Shown here in pieces: positions 36,431 to 45,325 of a stretch of DNA of 64,000 nt (its first letter is position 1; every line of letters begins with the position of its first letter). The DNA comes from DASRJG01 sp964647625 (GTDB lineage Bacteria > Acidobacteriota > Polarisedimenticolia > Polarisedimenticolales > DASRJG01), in assembly GCA_964647625.1 (NCBI GenBank), contig CAZYHZ010000016.1, forward strand, positions 1 to 64,000, written 5' to 3'. The notes under the pieces were generated by a model. The model saw only the letters and a program-made list of their open reading frames with translations, was not told where the DNA came from and did not search any database. The position numbers and the translations under genes are program-made.

Positions 36431-37437
36431 CACGCCTCCTTCCGATCCGACAGAAAGCTCTCGAGCACGAGAGCCATGAGCGCGATCGCCAGCGGGATCT
36501 GGTAGCGCTCCACCCAGCGCGTCTTCAAGATCGTCCCGGAGCCGGTTGCATCCATCGCCGAGAGCGCCTTGGCGATCTCGTCGACCTCGCCTTCGGCCGC
36601 CGTCGCCCGGTAATACTTCCCGCCGGTTTCGATCGCCAGCTGCCGCAAGGGGCGCTCGTCGAGCCTCGTCGTGACCAGATGCCCCTCGCGATCCTTCTTG
36701 TAGGTGCCGGCCGCTCCCTCGGGGATCGGAGCGCCCTGCTCGGTTCCGCAGCCGATGCCGAAGACCGCGACCCCCGCGCGCTTCGCGGCCGAGACGGCGG
36801 CCTCGACGCCGCCTTCGTGGTCTTCTCCGTCGCTGATGACCACCAGCGCCCGGCCTTTCGCCTCGGTGCCTTCCGCGGCTTTCGAGCCGAGCGCGCGAAT
36901 GCCGTCCTCGATCGCCGCCGCCATCGCGGTACCGGGAACCGAGACGGCTTCGACGTCGACCGCATCGAGGAACAAGCGCACGGCCTCGTGGTCGAGCGTC
37001 AGCGGGCACGCGATCGCGGGCTTACCCGCGAACGTCACGAGCGCGACGCGATCGCCCGCCAAGCGGTCGAGAAGGCTGGATGCGGCCCGGACTCCGCGCG
37101 ACAGGCGCGAGGGCGCCACGTCCGCCGCGGACATGCTCTTCGAGGTGTCGAGAACGATCGCGAGGTCGATGCCCTTGCGCGTGATGGTCTCGGTCCCGTG
37201 GCCCCACTGCGGACGGGCCGCGGCGACGATGCCCGACGTCGCGGCGACGAGCAGGGCGACGGTCTTGACCGCGCGCTTGTGCGCGCTCACCTCTCCCTGG
37301 AATCGCGAGACGTTGCCGCCGCCGCCGGCGAACTCCGACAGGGCGCGTTTCCGGCTCCAGGCGGATCCGAGCGCGAGCGCCGCGAGCAGCGGAACGAGCG
37401 CGAGGAACCACAGGATCATCGGCGCCGCGAATCGCAT
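36430..37437 (-). CDS. batB: BatB-like VWA membrane protein
   Basis: A 335-aa von Willebrand factor A protein. Two N-terminal transmembrane helices lie near residues 5-25 and 55-72. The VWA domain (about 88-300) contains the MIDAS motif DTSKSMS, then the threonine- and aspartate-bearing VISDGEDHEGG. A C-terminal transmembrane helix (IPLAIALMALVLESFL) follows. It is coupled to batA by a TGATG overlap. With BatA it probably forms the membrane scaffold acted on by the MoxR ATPase. Confidence 0.88.
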   Translation of the reverse strand: MRFAAPMILWFLALVPLLAALALGSAWSRKRALSEFAGGGGNVSRFQGEVSAHKRAVKTVALLVAATSGIVAAARPQWGHGTETITRKGIDLAIVLDTSKSMSAADVAPSRLSRGVRAASSLLDRLAGDRVALVTFAGKPAIACPLTLDHEAVRLFLDAVDVEAVSVPGTAMAAAIEDGIRALGSKAAEGTEAKGRALVVISDGEDHEGGVEAAVSAAKRAGVAVFGIGCGTEQGAPIPEGAAGTYKKDREGHLVTTRLDERPLRQLAIETGGKYYRATAAEGEVDEIAKALSAMDATGSGTILKTRWVERYQIPLAIALMALVLESFLSDRKEA

Positions 37438-38432
37438 CAGGGGATCCTCCTGAGCCGCGTGCCGGCCAGGAGCAGCTCCAGCGCGAGAAGGAATCCCGCC
37501 GGGACGAGCGCCTCGTGGAACTTCTCCGAATACACCATCCGGACGCGGCTTTGAACCTCCGTCTTCTCCATCTTGTCGATCTGGTCGAACGCCTCGGCGA
37601 AGCCTTTGGCGTCCGCGGCTCGGAAGTACGTGCCTCCGGTTCCGTCCGCGATCTTGCGAAGGAGATCTTCGTCGAGGTCGGCCTCGACGCGCACATACGT
37701 CCGGCCGCCGCGCGGGTCGTCCACCGGGCACGGCACCTCCCCCGAGGATCCCACGCCGATGGTGTACACCTTGAAGCCCAGGGCGCGCGCGGCCTCGGCG
37801 GCGGATTCGGGGCCGAGCTGTCCCGCATTGTTCCGTCCGTCGGTGACGAGGACGACGACCTTGCTCTTCGCCTTCGACGCGCGCATCCGGTTGACGGCTG
37901 TGGCCAGGCCCATACCGAGCGCCGTGCGGTCCTCTCCCGGCGGCGCGAAATCGAGATCGCCGACGAAGTTTAGGAGCATCTCGTGGTCGAGCGTCAGCGG
38001 GCACCGCGTGGTCGCGAGGCTCGCGAACGAGACGATGCCGATGCGATCCTCCGGGCGGCCGTCGACGAACTTTCCGATGCACTCCTTCGCCACGGAGAGC
38101 CGATTTTTCGAGCGCGTGTCCTCGCAGCGCATGGAGCCCGACACGTCCATCGCGATCACGATGTCGACGCCGTTTGACGAGACGGTCGTGAGCGTCGACC
38201 CCGCTTGCGGCCGCGCCAGGGCGAAGATCGCCAGCGCGATCGCCCCGCCGCGCATCCAGGGCAGCGCTTGTTCCAAGCGCGTCCAGGGGCTCGCCGGCAG
38301 GCCCGCGAGCGAGACCGCGTCGGGGAACGAAATCCGGGGGCCCCCCGAGCGCAAGCGCCGCAGCGCCAGCCAGATCGCGGCGATCGCGAACGGGAGCAGG
38401 GCCAGCGCCCAGGGGGTCGCCAGGCGCGTCAT
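37437..38432 (-). CDS. batA: BatA-like VWA membrane protein
   Basis: A 331-aa von Willebrand factor A protein. It has N-terminal transmembrane helices (ALALLPFAIAAIWLAL and GGAIALAIFALARP), then a VWA domain with an intact MIDAS motif DVSGSM and VLVTDGRNNAG. A C-terminal helix (AGFLLALELLLAGTRL) closes it. The ATG at 38432 overlaps the previous stop (ATGA). Between the strands lies a cysteine-bearing loop (GSSGEVPCPVDDP). Confidence 0.88.
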   Translation of the reverse strand: MTRLATPWALALLPFAIAAIWLALRRLRSGGPRISFPDAVSLAGLPASPWTRLEQALPWMRGGAIALAIFALARPQAGSTLTTVSSNGVDIVIAMDVSGSMRCEDTRSKNRLSVAKECIGKFVDGRPEDRIGIVSFASLATTRCPLTLDHEMLLNFVGDLDFAPPGEDRTALGMGLATAVNRMRASKAKSKVVVLVTDGRNNAGQLGPESAAEAARALGFKVYTIGVGSSGEVPCPVDDPRGGRTYVRVEADLDEDLLRKIADGTGGTYFRAADAKGFAEAFDQIDKMEKTEVQSRVRMVYSEKFHEALVPAGFLLALELLLAGTRLRRIP

Positions 38433-39388
38433 GGCGCGGCCTCGGCGACCGGAGTCGCGGGGAGCTCGACCGGCTTGGTCATGTCGACGAGGCGGTACGC
38501 CTCCTCGACCGACGTCCGGCAATCGGCCGGCCCCGCGTTTTCACGCGCGAACTTGACCCGGTCGGAGGCGTCGAGGAGCGTGCGCGCGAGCACGGCCGCC
38601 TCGACGGGGGCGCCGGCGCTCTGGAGCTGCAGCGGAACCTCCGACGTCGTCCGGTCGAGGAGGTCGACGCGATAACGGCCCTCGAGGTACTGCTTCATGA
38701 TGTGCGTCAGCTCGTCGTGGAAGACCCCGAACCGGCCTTCCTCCACAAGACGCCGCGCCAGGAGCTTTTCCAGCTCTTCGTAGACCCAGACGTGCGGGGG
38801 CAGGCGGCGGAACGGATCGGCAGGGGCGGCGATCGCGGCGAGCCGGGCCGCATAGCGCCGCCACAGCCACCACGCGCCACCGGCGATCGCGAGCAGACCC
38901 AGGAATGAGTAGAGAGCGAGCTTGAGCGGACCGTAGTTCGGCGGGATGGACGCTTCGGGCTTGAGGTCCGCGAGGTCCGGCGGCTTCTCGCCGGTCGTTC
39001 CGGCCGGAAGCGACGTCTCGATCGTCAGCGTCACGGGCTCGCTCGTCGCCAGTGAAGCGGTTCCGGCTTTCGTCAGCGGGACGCTGACGCCGGGCACCGT
39101 CACCGAGCCGAGCTGGTATACGGCGATCGTCCCGCTCCAGACGCGGGTCGTCGCGCCGGCGGGGGCGGGCTCCCATCCGCCGCCGAGCACCTGAGCCGCG
39201 CCCCACTCGACCGGGAGCGGGGACGTGTCGAGCGTCTCGTCGGGTCCGGCGTCGACGGTCAGCCGCGCGTGGATCGGGTCTCCGATGCGCGCCTTCAAGG
39301 GATCGAGCGCCAGCCGCACGGCGGCCGCCCTCGATTCTCCCGCGACGAGAACGGCCGCGATCAGGCCGATGGTGCGCCGCATCGTCAT
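38429..39388 (-). CDS. Membrane protein of the moxR-bat operon (DUF4381-like)
   Basis: A 319-aa protein with a signal peptide (IGLIAAVLVAGESRAA) and a periplasmic beta-sandwich part (about 25-150). One transmembrane helix (LALYSFLGLLAIAGGAWWLW) and a cytoplasmic helical domain follow. It fits the small BatD-like/DUF4381 proteins that sit between DUF58 and BatA genes. The ATG at 39388 overlaps the DUF58 gene stop. The exact role is unknown; probably another part of the VWA complex. Confidence 0.75.
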   Translation of the reverse strand: MTMRRTIGLIAAVLVAGESRAAAVRLALDPLKARIGDPIHARLTVDAGPDETLDTSPLPVEWGAAQVLGGGWEPAPAGATTRVWSGTIAVYQLGSVTVPGVSVPLTKAGTASLATSEPVTLTIETSLPAGTTGEKPPDLADLKPEASIPPNYGPLKLALYSFLGLLAIAGGAWWLWRRYAARLAAIAAPADPFRRLPPHVWVYEELEKLLARRLVEEGRFGVFHDELTHIMKQYLEGRYRVDLLDRTTSEVPLQLQSAGAPVEAAVLARTLLDASDRVKFARENAGPADCRTSVEEAYRLVDMTKPVELPATPVAEAAP

Positions 39389-40275
39389 GCTCCCGCCCGC
39401 GCCGCGCGGCGGGCGCGCTCGCGGAAGAACAGGAGCAGCGCGCGGTCGTAATCGGTTCCGGTCGAGAGCTCGAGGATCTCGGTCCCGGAGCGCTTCAGGA
39501 TCTCGCGGGTGCGGGCGTGCTCCTTCACCCAGCGCTGCGCGAAGAGCTGGCGGACGGCGGCGTGGCCCGAGTCGACGACGGTCATCCGCCCGGTCTCCGC
39601 ATCGCGCACCGCGACCAGGCCGGCGTTGGCCAGCTGGCTCTCGCGGGGGTCCGAGATCTTCATCGCGACGAGGTCGTGCTTGAGGTTGACGACCCGGAGC
39701 GTCTTCTCGTAGCCGTCGGCCTGGAAATCGGAGATCAGGAACACGACCGCGCGCTTGGTAACGACGCGGCGGAGCACCTCGAGCGCGCCCGAAAGGTCGG
39801 TCCCCTGCCCGGCCGTCTCGAACGCCATCAGCTCGCGAAGGACCCGGAGGCCGTGCTGGCGCCCCTTGCGGGGAGGGACGAACCGCTCGATGCGGTCGGT
39901 GAACAGGAGCAGCCCCACGCGGTCGTTGTTGCGGATCGCCGAGAACGCGAGCAGCGCCGCGATCTCCGCCGCCGTCTCGAGCTTCGTCGCGGCGGCGGTG
40001 CCGAAACGGCCCGAGGCCGAGGCATCGACGACGAGCATCACGGTCAGCTCGCGCTCCTCGGTGAACTTCTTGACGAACGGGTGGCCCATCTTCGCCGATA
40101 CGTTCCAATCGATGGTGCGGACGTCGTCGCCGGGCTCGTATTCGCGGACCTCGGCGAACTCGACGCCTCGCCCCTTGAACACGGAGTGATACGAACCCGC
40201 GAGGCTTTCGTCGACCAGGCGCCGTGTCCGGATCTCCAGGCGGCGCACCCGGCGAAGCACGTCGCGAGGGTTCAC
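39385..40275 (-). CDS. DUF58 protein
   Basis: A 296-aa DUF58 protein with a VWA-like core. The family hallmark FAEVREYEPGDDVRTIDW is at about residues 40-57, preceded by the basic helix RRVRRLEIRTRR. A divergent MIDAS, VVDASASGRFG, follows. The start is GTG, overlapping the moxR stop as GTGA. DUF58 proteins are standard partners of MoxR ATPases and are thought to act as adaptors for metal or complex maturation. Confidence 0.9.
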   Translation of the reverse strand: MNPRDVLRRVRRLEIRTRRLVDESLAGSYHSVFKGRGVEFAEVREYEPGDDVRTIDWNVSAKMGHPFVKKFTEERELTVMLVVDASASGRFGTAAATKLETAAEIAALLAFSAIRNNDRVGLLLFTDRIERFVPPRKGRQHGLRVLRELMAFETAGQGTDLSGALEVLRRVVTKRAVVFLISDFQADGYEKTLRVVNLKHDLVAMKISDPRESQLANAGLVAVRDAETGRMTVVDSGHAAVRQLFAQRWVKEHARTREILKRSGTEILELSTGTDYDRALLLFFRERARRAARAGA

Positions 40276-41258
40276 GGCACCTCGACGGCGTCGAATACGC
40301 GCTGCACGACCTCGTCGGCCGTCACGGACTCGGCCTCGGCCTCGAAGGACAGGATCAGGCGGTGCCGCAGCACGTCGTGGCCGACCGCTTTGATGTCTTC
40401 CGGGGAGACGAAGCCGCGTCCCCGCAGGAACGCGTGGGCTCGGCCGGCCACGATCAGGGCCATCGTGGCCCGGGGGGACGCCCCGTACTGGACGAGCGCT
40501 TCGAGGTCGAGCTTGAACTCCTTCGGCTTCCGCGTCGCCTGCACGAGCCGCACGGCGTAGTCCTTGATGCGGTCGTCGACGTAGATGGCGTGCATCGCCG
40601 TCCGCGCGCGCTCGATGTCGGCCAGGCCGATCACCGCGCGGACTTCCGGCGGCTCAGAGCCCGTCATCCGATCGAGGATGAGCCGCTCCTCGTCGGAGGC
40701 CGGGTAGTCGACCTTGAGCTTGAGGAGGAAGCGATCCACCTGGGCTTCGGGCAGCGGGTAGGTCCCTTCTTGCTCGATCGGGTTCTGCGTGGCCAGGACC
40801 AGGAACGGTGACGGCAGCGGGTAGGTCGTGTCGCCGATCGTCACCTGGCGTTCCTGCATGGCCTCGAGCAGCGCGCTTTGGACCTTCGCGGGCGCGCGGT
40901 TGATCTCGTCGGCGAGGACGAAGTTGGCGAAGAGAGGGCCCTTGCGGGGCGTGAAGCTGCCCTCTTTCTGGTTGTAGATGAGGGTCCCCGTCAGATCCGC
41001 GGGAAGCAGGTCCGGCGTGAACTGGATCCGGCTGAACGTGCCGTGGACCGCTCCGGCCAGCGAGCGCACGGCGAGCGTCTTGGCGAGCCCGGGGACGCCC
41101 TCCAATAGAAGATGGCCACGCGTGAGCAGGCCGATGACCATTCGATCGAGGAGGTACTTCTGCCCGACGATCACCCGCCGGACCTCCCCCAGGAGCTGCT
41201 CGACGGCCGCCCCCTCACGTTGGACGCGATCTTGGACGTCTTGAACTGATTCGCTCAT
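40272..41258 (-). CDS. moxR: MoxR-family AAA+ ATPase
   Basis: Chaperone-like AAA+ ATPase that matures or remodels protein complexes through VWA partners. The protein is 328 aa from the ATG at 41258, with GGAGGT three bases upstream. Walker A is GVPGLAKT, Walker B is LADEINRAP, and sensor-1 lies in LATQNPIEQEGTYPLPEAQ, the MoxR signature. The C-terminal lid domain is complete. It is the first gene of a nine-gene run (moxR, DUF58, DUF4381-like, batA-E, hemW), all coupled by overlaps, and has a near-consensus promoter. Open frame upstream of 41258 is not supported. Confidence 0.95.
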   Translation of the reverse strand: MSESVQDVQDRVQREGAAVEQLLGEVRRVIVGQKYLLDRMVIGLLTRGHLLLEGVPGLAKTLAVRSLAGAVHGTFSRIQFTPDLLPADLTGTLIYNQKEGSFTPRKGPLFANFVLADEINRAPAKVQSALLEAMQERQVTIGDTTYPLPSPFLVLATQNPIEQEGTYPLPEAQVDRFLLKLKVDYPASDEERLILDRMTGSEPPEVRAVIGLADIERARTAMHAIYVDDRIKDYAVRLVQATRKPKEFKLDLEALVQYGASPRATMALIVAGRAHAFLRGRGFVSPEDIKAVGHDVLRHRLILSFEAEAESVTADEVVQRVFDAVEVP

Positions 41259-41306
41259 CGAACCTCCGGAAGGCTTGGATTCCCAGTCGCGAAACGACGA
41301 CCAAGG

Positions 41307-41335
41307 ATTGTAGAAACGGTCCGTGGGGGTGTCAA
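41307..41335 (-). promoter_or_regulatory. Sigma-70 promoter of the moxR-bat-hemW operon
   Basis: Leftward TTGACA (41330-41335) and TACAAT (41307-41312) are spaced by exactly 17 bases. The -35 is a perfect match and the -10 matches five of six. The predicted start near 41300 gives a leader of about 40 bases before the moxR ribosome-binding site. Confidence 0.8.
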
Positions 41336-41442
41336 AAAGCGCCGGGGGGGCAGCGAGTGGACGGTTCGGGAGCCGGACCCCATATTCCGGAGCGGCCGGG
41401 ACTGCTCCGGCCCTGACGTCCGAGCATTCGGGGGGGTCTCCC

Positions 41443-42684
41443 GTGCAGAAGAAATTGGCCGCATCGTTCCTGCTCGTTACGTTCCTGTGCACCGCCGTCG
41501 CGGTCGTCGTCCCGCGCTTCCAACCGGATCCGGCATGGAGCGCGGCGCTCAACGTCTGCTTCGATCTCGCGATCGGGCTCGGAGGCGCTTGGCTCGTCTC
41601 GTGGCTCGTCGTCCGCCGGATCAAGGAGCTGGCCGCCGCCGCCGCACTGATCAGCCGTGGCGACCTGACCCAGGTCGTCGACTGCGAGGGCGCCGACGAG
41701 ACGGCCGAGCTCGCCCGGTCGTTCAGCACGATGCTCGCGAACCTCCTCAACGTGCTCACCGAGGTGCGCTCGGGGTCCGAGCAGATCTACAGCTCGGCGC
41801 TGTCGCTCTCGCGGACATCCGAGGACGTGAACACCGCCACGAGCGGCATCGCTGAGGCCGCACAGGCGATCGCGCGAGGCGCGGACGCGCAGGCCGACGA
41901 GGTCGCGCGGACGTCCACGTTGACGCGGGACCTGGCCGCATCCGCCGACAAGGTCGCGGAGGCCGCCGCCACGGTGAACGAAGCCGCCGACGAGGCCGCC
42001 TCGCGCGCCAACGCGGGCGCCGCCGCAGCGCGGCGCGCCGCCGACGGCATCGTCGGGCTGAAAACCGCGGTCGATGCGTCCGCCGACGCCGTCGAGGGGT
42101 TCCAGGCCCGGGCGGACGAGATCGGCAAGATCGTCACGTTCATCGTCTCGCTGTCGGAGCAGACGCACCTCCTCGCGATCAACGCGACGATCGAGGCCTC
42201 CCGCGCCGGGGACGAGGCACGCGGCTTCGCGATCGTCGCCGAGGAAGTGCGGCGCCTCGCGGATCACGTCCGCGGGTTCGCCGACCAGATCGGCTCGGTC
42301 ACCGACGAGATCCGCGGCGGCTCGCACATGGTCGCGCGGAGCATCCGCGAGAGCGTCAAGGCCGCGGGCTCCGCCCGCGAGATGGTCGAGCACGCGGCGA
42401 CGTCGTTCGACGGCGTCCTTTCCGCGACGCGCGGAACCACCGACCGGTCGCGCGCGATCGCGCGCAGCGTCGACGAGCAGCGCCGTCTGGCGCGCCAGGT
42501 CGATGAGGCGCTCGAGCGGATCGTGCGCATCGCCAAGGAGAACGCCAAGGGCACCGAGGAGACCTCCTCCGCCACCGTGGGGCAGACCGCCTCCATGCAC
42601 GCGATGGCTGCCGCGGCGCACGAGCTCGCGCGCACGTCCGACCAGCTCAAGGGGTTGATCTCGACGTTCCGGCTGCGGGACTAG
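41443..42684 (+). CDS. Methyl-accepting chemotaxis protein without a ligand domain
   Basis: A 413-aa chemoreceptor from the GTG at 41443 with a G-run upstream; the open frame begins 40 codons earlier without support. Two transmembrane helices (about residues 5-22 and 35-56) are joined by only about ten residues, so there is no periplasmic sensor. A HAMP region follows (VVRRIKELAAAAALISRGDL), then a coiled-coil signalling domain. The hairpin tip LLAINATIEASRAGDEARGFAIVAEEVRRLA is conserved in outline, shown here in parts: LLAINATIEASRAGDE and ARGFAIVAEEVRRLA. No C-terminal CheR-docking pentapeptide is seen. It is followed directly by cheW and cheA. Confidence 0.92.
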   Translation: MQKKLAASFLLVTFLCTAVAVVVPRFQPDPAWSAALNVCFDLAIGLGGAWLVSWLVVRRIKELAAAAALISRGDLTQVVDCEGADETAELARSFSTMLANLLNVLTEVRSGSEQIYSSALSLSRTSEDVNTATSGIAEAAQAIARGADAQADEVARTSTLTRDLAASADKVAEAAATVNEAADEAASRANAGAAAARRAADGIVGLKTAVDASADAVEGFQARADEIGKIVTFIVSLSEQTHLLAINATIEASRAGDEARGFAIVAEEVRRLADHVRGFADQIGSVTDEIRGGSHMVARSIRESVKAAGSAREMVEHAATSFDGVLSATRGTTDRSRAIARSVDEQRRLARQVDEALERIVRIAKENAKGTEETSSATVGQTASMHAMAAAAHELARTSDQLKGLISTFRLRD

Positions 42685-42686
42685 AC

Positions 42687-43067
42687 GTGGAGCTTCTCTA
42701 CTTCCAGCTCGACGGCGCGCCCTACGCGATCGTCCTCGCGACGATCGCCGACGTCGCGCCCGCGGGTGCGATCCACCCGGTGCCGCTCGCCCCGCGCGCG
42801 GTTCTGGGCCTCGCGGAGCGCCGGGGCCGGCCGGTCGCGGTGATCGACCTGCGATCCATGCTCGACGCCACACCCGCCGAGCGCTCTAGCTCGGGGCACC
42901 TGGTCCGGTTGGCGGAGCCGCTCGACGGCGCGGCGCTTCTCGTTCCCGCCGAGGTGTTCTCCGGCTCGGGCACTCCGGCGACCTCGGAGCACGTCTGGAT
43001 CGACGGCCGGCTCCACCGGCTTCTCGACGCCCACGCCCTGGTCAAGCGTGCGGCGGGGCTGCACTGA
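42687..43067 (+). CDS. cheW: CheW-like coupling protein, short
   Basis: A 126-aa CheW-fold adaptor that links receptors to CheA. It starts at a GTG two bases after the MCP stop. Family features are the opening strand LLYFQLDGAPYAI, the block VLGLAERRGRPVAVIDLRSML, and the closing IDGRLHRLLDAHAL. It is shorter than the usual 140-160 residues, and the second subdomain is reduced. It sits between MCP and cheA genes, which settles the role. Confidence 0.86.
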   Translation: MELLYFQLDGAPYAIVLATIADVAPAGAIHPVPLAPRAVLGLAERRGRPVAVIDLRSMLDATPAERSSSGHLVRLAEPLDGAALLVPAEVFSGSGTPATSEHVWIDGRLHRLLDAHALVKRAAGLH

Positions 43068-43068
43068 C

Positions 43069-44967
43069 ATGGACCTTTCGTCCTACCTCGACCTGTTCGT
43101 CGCCGAGGCGCGGGAGCACATCGGCGCCGCATCGGAAGCCGCCGATGTCATGGACGCAGCGCGCGCCCCGGAAGGCCTGCGCGAGCTGTTCCGCCACGTC
43201 CACTCCGTCAAGGGAATGGCTGCATCGATGGGGTTCGGGGCGATGAGCGCGCTCGCTCACGACGCCGAGTCGTTGATGGACCACCTGCGGGAGGGCCGCC
43301 TCTCTCCCCGGCCCGAGATCCGCAGCGTCCTCTCTGCGGCCCTGATCTGCCTCGAGCGCATGGTCGACCGCGCCGAGTCCCGGCAGCCGGTGGACGACGA
43401 CGAGCGGACGCCGATCCAGGCCCGGCTGCGGCAGGTCCTCAGGGACGCGTCGCGGCATGCCGAGGACGCGGGAGTCGATCCCGGCGGCAGCGCGCGGGCC
43501 GCCGTTCCGTCCCGGGCCCCCGCCCCGGCGGGCGCGGTGCGCCTCTCGATCATCGTCGGTCGCGAGCGGGCCTTCCCCTCCGTCCGCGCCGCGATCGTTC
43601 TCGGCCAGCTCTCCCGGCTCGGACGGATCGTCCGCACCGATCCGCCGATGGCGGCGCTGCGCGGCGGCCGCTTCGACGGGCGCCTCCAGGTGCTGTTCGT
43701 CTCGGAGCTGCCCGGAAGGCTCCTCGCCGATCGCGTCGCCGCGATCGAGGACGTCGACACGTTCACCCTCGTTCCGGCGGAGCTACCCCCGGAGAAGACC
43801 GAAACCCTCGCGGCGCGGGCCTCCCTGCGCATTCGCGCCGATCGACTCGACGGGGTCATCGACGACGTCCTCGATTTGATGTCGTCCGTGGGACGGATCG
43901 ACAGCCGGGCCGAGGGGCGCTCCACAGTGGCGCTCACCACCGAGACCCAGGCCGCACGACTCCTGGTGCGCCGGGCGTACGAAGGTCTCGTCGAGATGCG
44001 TCTCGTCCCGTTCACGATCGTCTCGCACCGGCTCCGGCGCGGCGCCGAGGAGCTCTCGCGCTCGCTCGCCAAGTCCGTCTCGCTCGAATTCGAGGGCGAG
44101 AGCGTGAAAATCGACCGGAGCCTCCTCGAAAAGCTGGTCGATCCCCTGCTCCACCTGGTGCGCAACGCCATCGACCACGGCATCGAGCCGGGTCCCGGAC
44201 GCGAGACCGCGCGCAAGCCGGCCCGCGGCCGCGTGCGTGTTCACGTCGTCCGGCGCGTCTCGCACTTATCGATCACGGTCGAGGACGACGGCCGGGGCCT
44301 CGATCCGCGGCTCCTCAAGGAGCTTGCCATCGAGAAGGGCCTGCTGACGCCCGGCGACGCGGCCATGCTGTCCGATCCCGGCGCGTTCGAGCTGATCACG
44401 AACCCGGGCTTCACGACGGTCGAGAATGCGACGGAGGTCTCGGGGCGCGGCGTGGGGATGGACGTCGTGAAGGGCGCCGTCGAGGTCCTCGGCGGCCGGC
44501 TGCGCATCGAAAGCCGCGTGGGGCGCGGCACCCGCTTCGAGCTGATCCTTCCGCCCGCGGTGGCGCTCGTCCAGGCGTACATGATCCGCGCCGGCGGAAC
44601 GACGTTCGCGGTTCCGCTCGCGGCGCTCGCGCGCACGGCACCCACCGACGACAACGCGACGACCTGGCACGACGGACGCCGTTTCTGCACCGGCGGGGAC
44701 GAGAGCGTCGAGGTCTTCGCGCTCGCCGAGATTCTCGGGCTTGCGGCCGCAACCGCCGGGGCGAGCGCGATGGCGCTGATCGGCGAGACGGCTTCGGGCC
44801 GGCAGATCGGTTTCGAGGTCGACGAGGTCGTGGGCAAGAAGGACCTCGTCGTCCGGCCGTTGCCGGCACCGCTGTCGGGGCTCAAGGGGTATTCCGGCGC
44901 GGCCGTTCTCGACGACGGATCGATCGTCCTCGTGATCGACCCGGGAAGCCTGCCGCTGCCGTCCTAG
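43069..44967 (+). CDS. cheA: Chemotaxis histidine kinase CheA
   Basis: A 632-aa histidine kinase of the chemosensory type. The ATG at 43069 follows the cheW stop by one base; seven codons of open frame further upstream lie within cheW. The Hpt (P1) domain carries the phosphorylated His45 in RHVHSVKGMAASMG. A linker/P2-like region (about 105-240) has no clear CheY-docking fold. Then come the P3 dimerisation helices, and the ATPase with HLVRNAIDHGIE, DDGRGLD and GRGVGMDVVK. The CheW-like P5 domain closes the protein (FEVDEVVGKKDLVVR). No response regulator, CheR or CheB gene is next to it. The stop overlaps the trxA stop in a CTAG. Confidence 0.94.
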   Translation: MDLSSYLDLFVAEAREHIGAASEAADVMDAARAPEGLRELFRHVHSVKGMAASMGFGAMSALAHDAESLMDHLREGRLSPRPEIRSVLSAALICLERMVDRAESRQPVDDDERTPIQARLRQVLRDASRHAEDAGVDPGGSARAAVPSRAPAPAGAVRLSIIVGRERAFPSVRAAIVLGQLSRLGRIVRTDPPMAALRGGRFDGRLQVLFVSELPGRLLADRVAAIEDVDTFTLVPAELPPEKTETLAARASLRIRADRLDGVIDDVLDLMSSVGRIDSRAEGRSTVALTTETQAARLLVRRAYEGLVEMRLVPFTIVSHRLRRGAEELSRSLAKSVSLEFEGESVKIDRSLLEKLVDPLLHLVRNAIDHGIEPGPGRETARKPARGRVRVHVVRRVSHLSITVEDDGRGLDPRLLKELAIEKGLLTPGDAAMLSDPGAFELITNPGFTTVENATEVSGRGVGMDVVKGAVEVLGGRLRIESRVGRGTRFELILPPAVALVQAYMIRAGGTTFAVPLAALARTAPTDDNATTWHDGRRFCTGGDESVEVFALAEILGLAAATAGASAMALIGETASGRQIGFEVDEVVGKKDLVVRPLPAPLSGLKGYSGAAVLDDGSIVLVIDPGSLPLPS

Positions 44968-45296
44968 GCGATGTGCCTCGTGAGGAACGAGCGGAGCTGC
45001 TCTTTGGGCAATGCGCCGACCCTCTGATCGACCACGCGCCCATCCTTGAAAACGACGAGCATCGGAATGCTCCGGACGCCGAAGCGAGCGGAGAGATCTC
45101 CGTTCTCGTCCACGTTGACCTTCGCGACGGTCGCGCGGCCCGCCACCTCGCCGGCGAGCTGATCGAGGTACGGCGCGATCATCTTGCACGGCCCGCACCA
45201 GGTCGCCCAGAAATCGACGAGGACGGGCCCTTGCGCGTTCTTGATCGTCTCGTCGAAGCTGTCCTCGGTAAGATGCACGACCTGACCGCTGCCCAT
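44964..45296 (-). CDS. trxA: Thioredoxin
   Basis: Small dithiol-disulfide oxidoreductase of the cytoplasm, 110 aa. The active site is FWATWCGPCKM, the classic WCGPC. The cis-proline loop is RSIPMLVVFKDG. The ATG has GGAGGA upstream. It is convergent with cheA (four-base CTAG overlap supplies both stops) and divergent from rsmA with 29 bases between. Confidence 0.98.
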   Translation of the reverse strand: MGSGQVVHLTEDSFDETIKNAQGPVLVDFWATWCGPCKMIAPYLDQLAGEVAGRATVAKVNVDENGDLSARFGVRSIPMLVVFKDGRVVDQRVGALPKEQLRSFLTRHIA

Positions 45297-45325
45297 CGGA
45301 TCTCCTCCGGAGCGAACGTTTCGGA

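Noticed and set aside
41259..41759. N-terminal extension of MoxR
   Set aside because: The family start is at 41258 with GGAGGT, and the promoter lies within the supposed extension.
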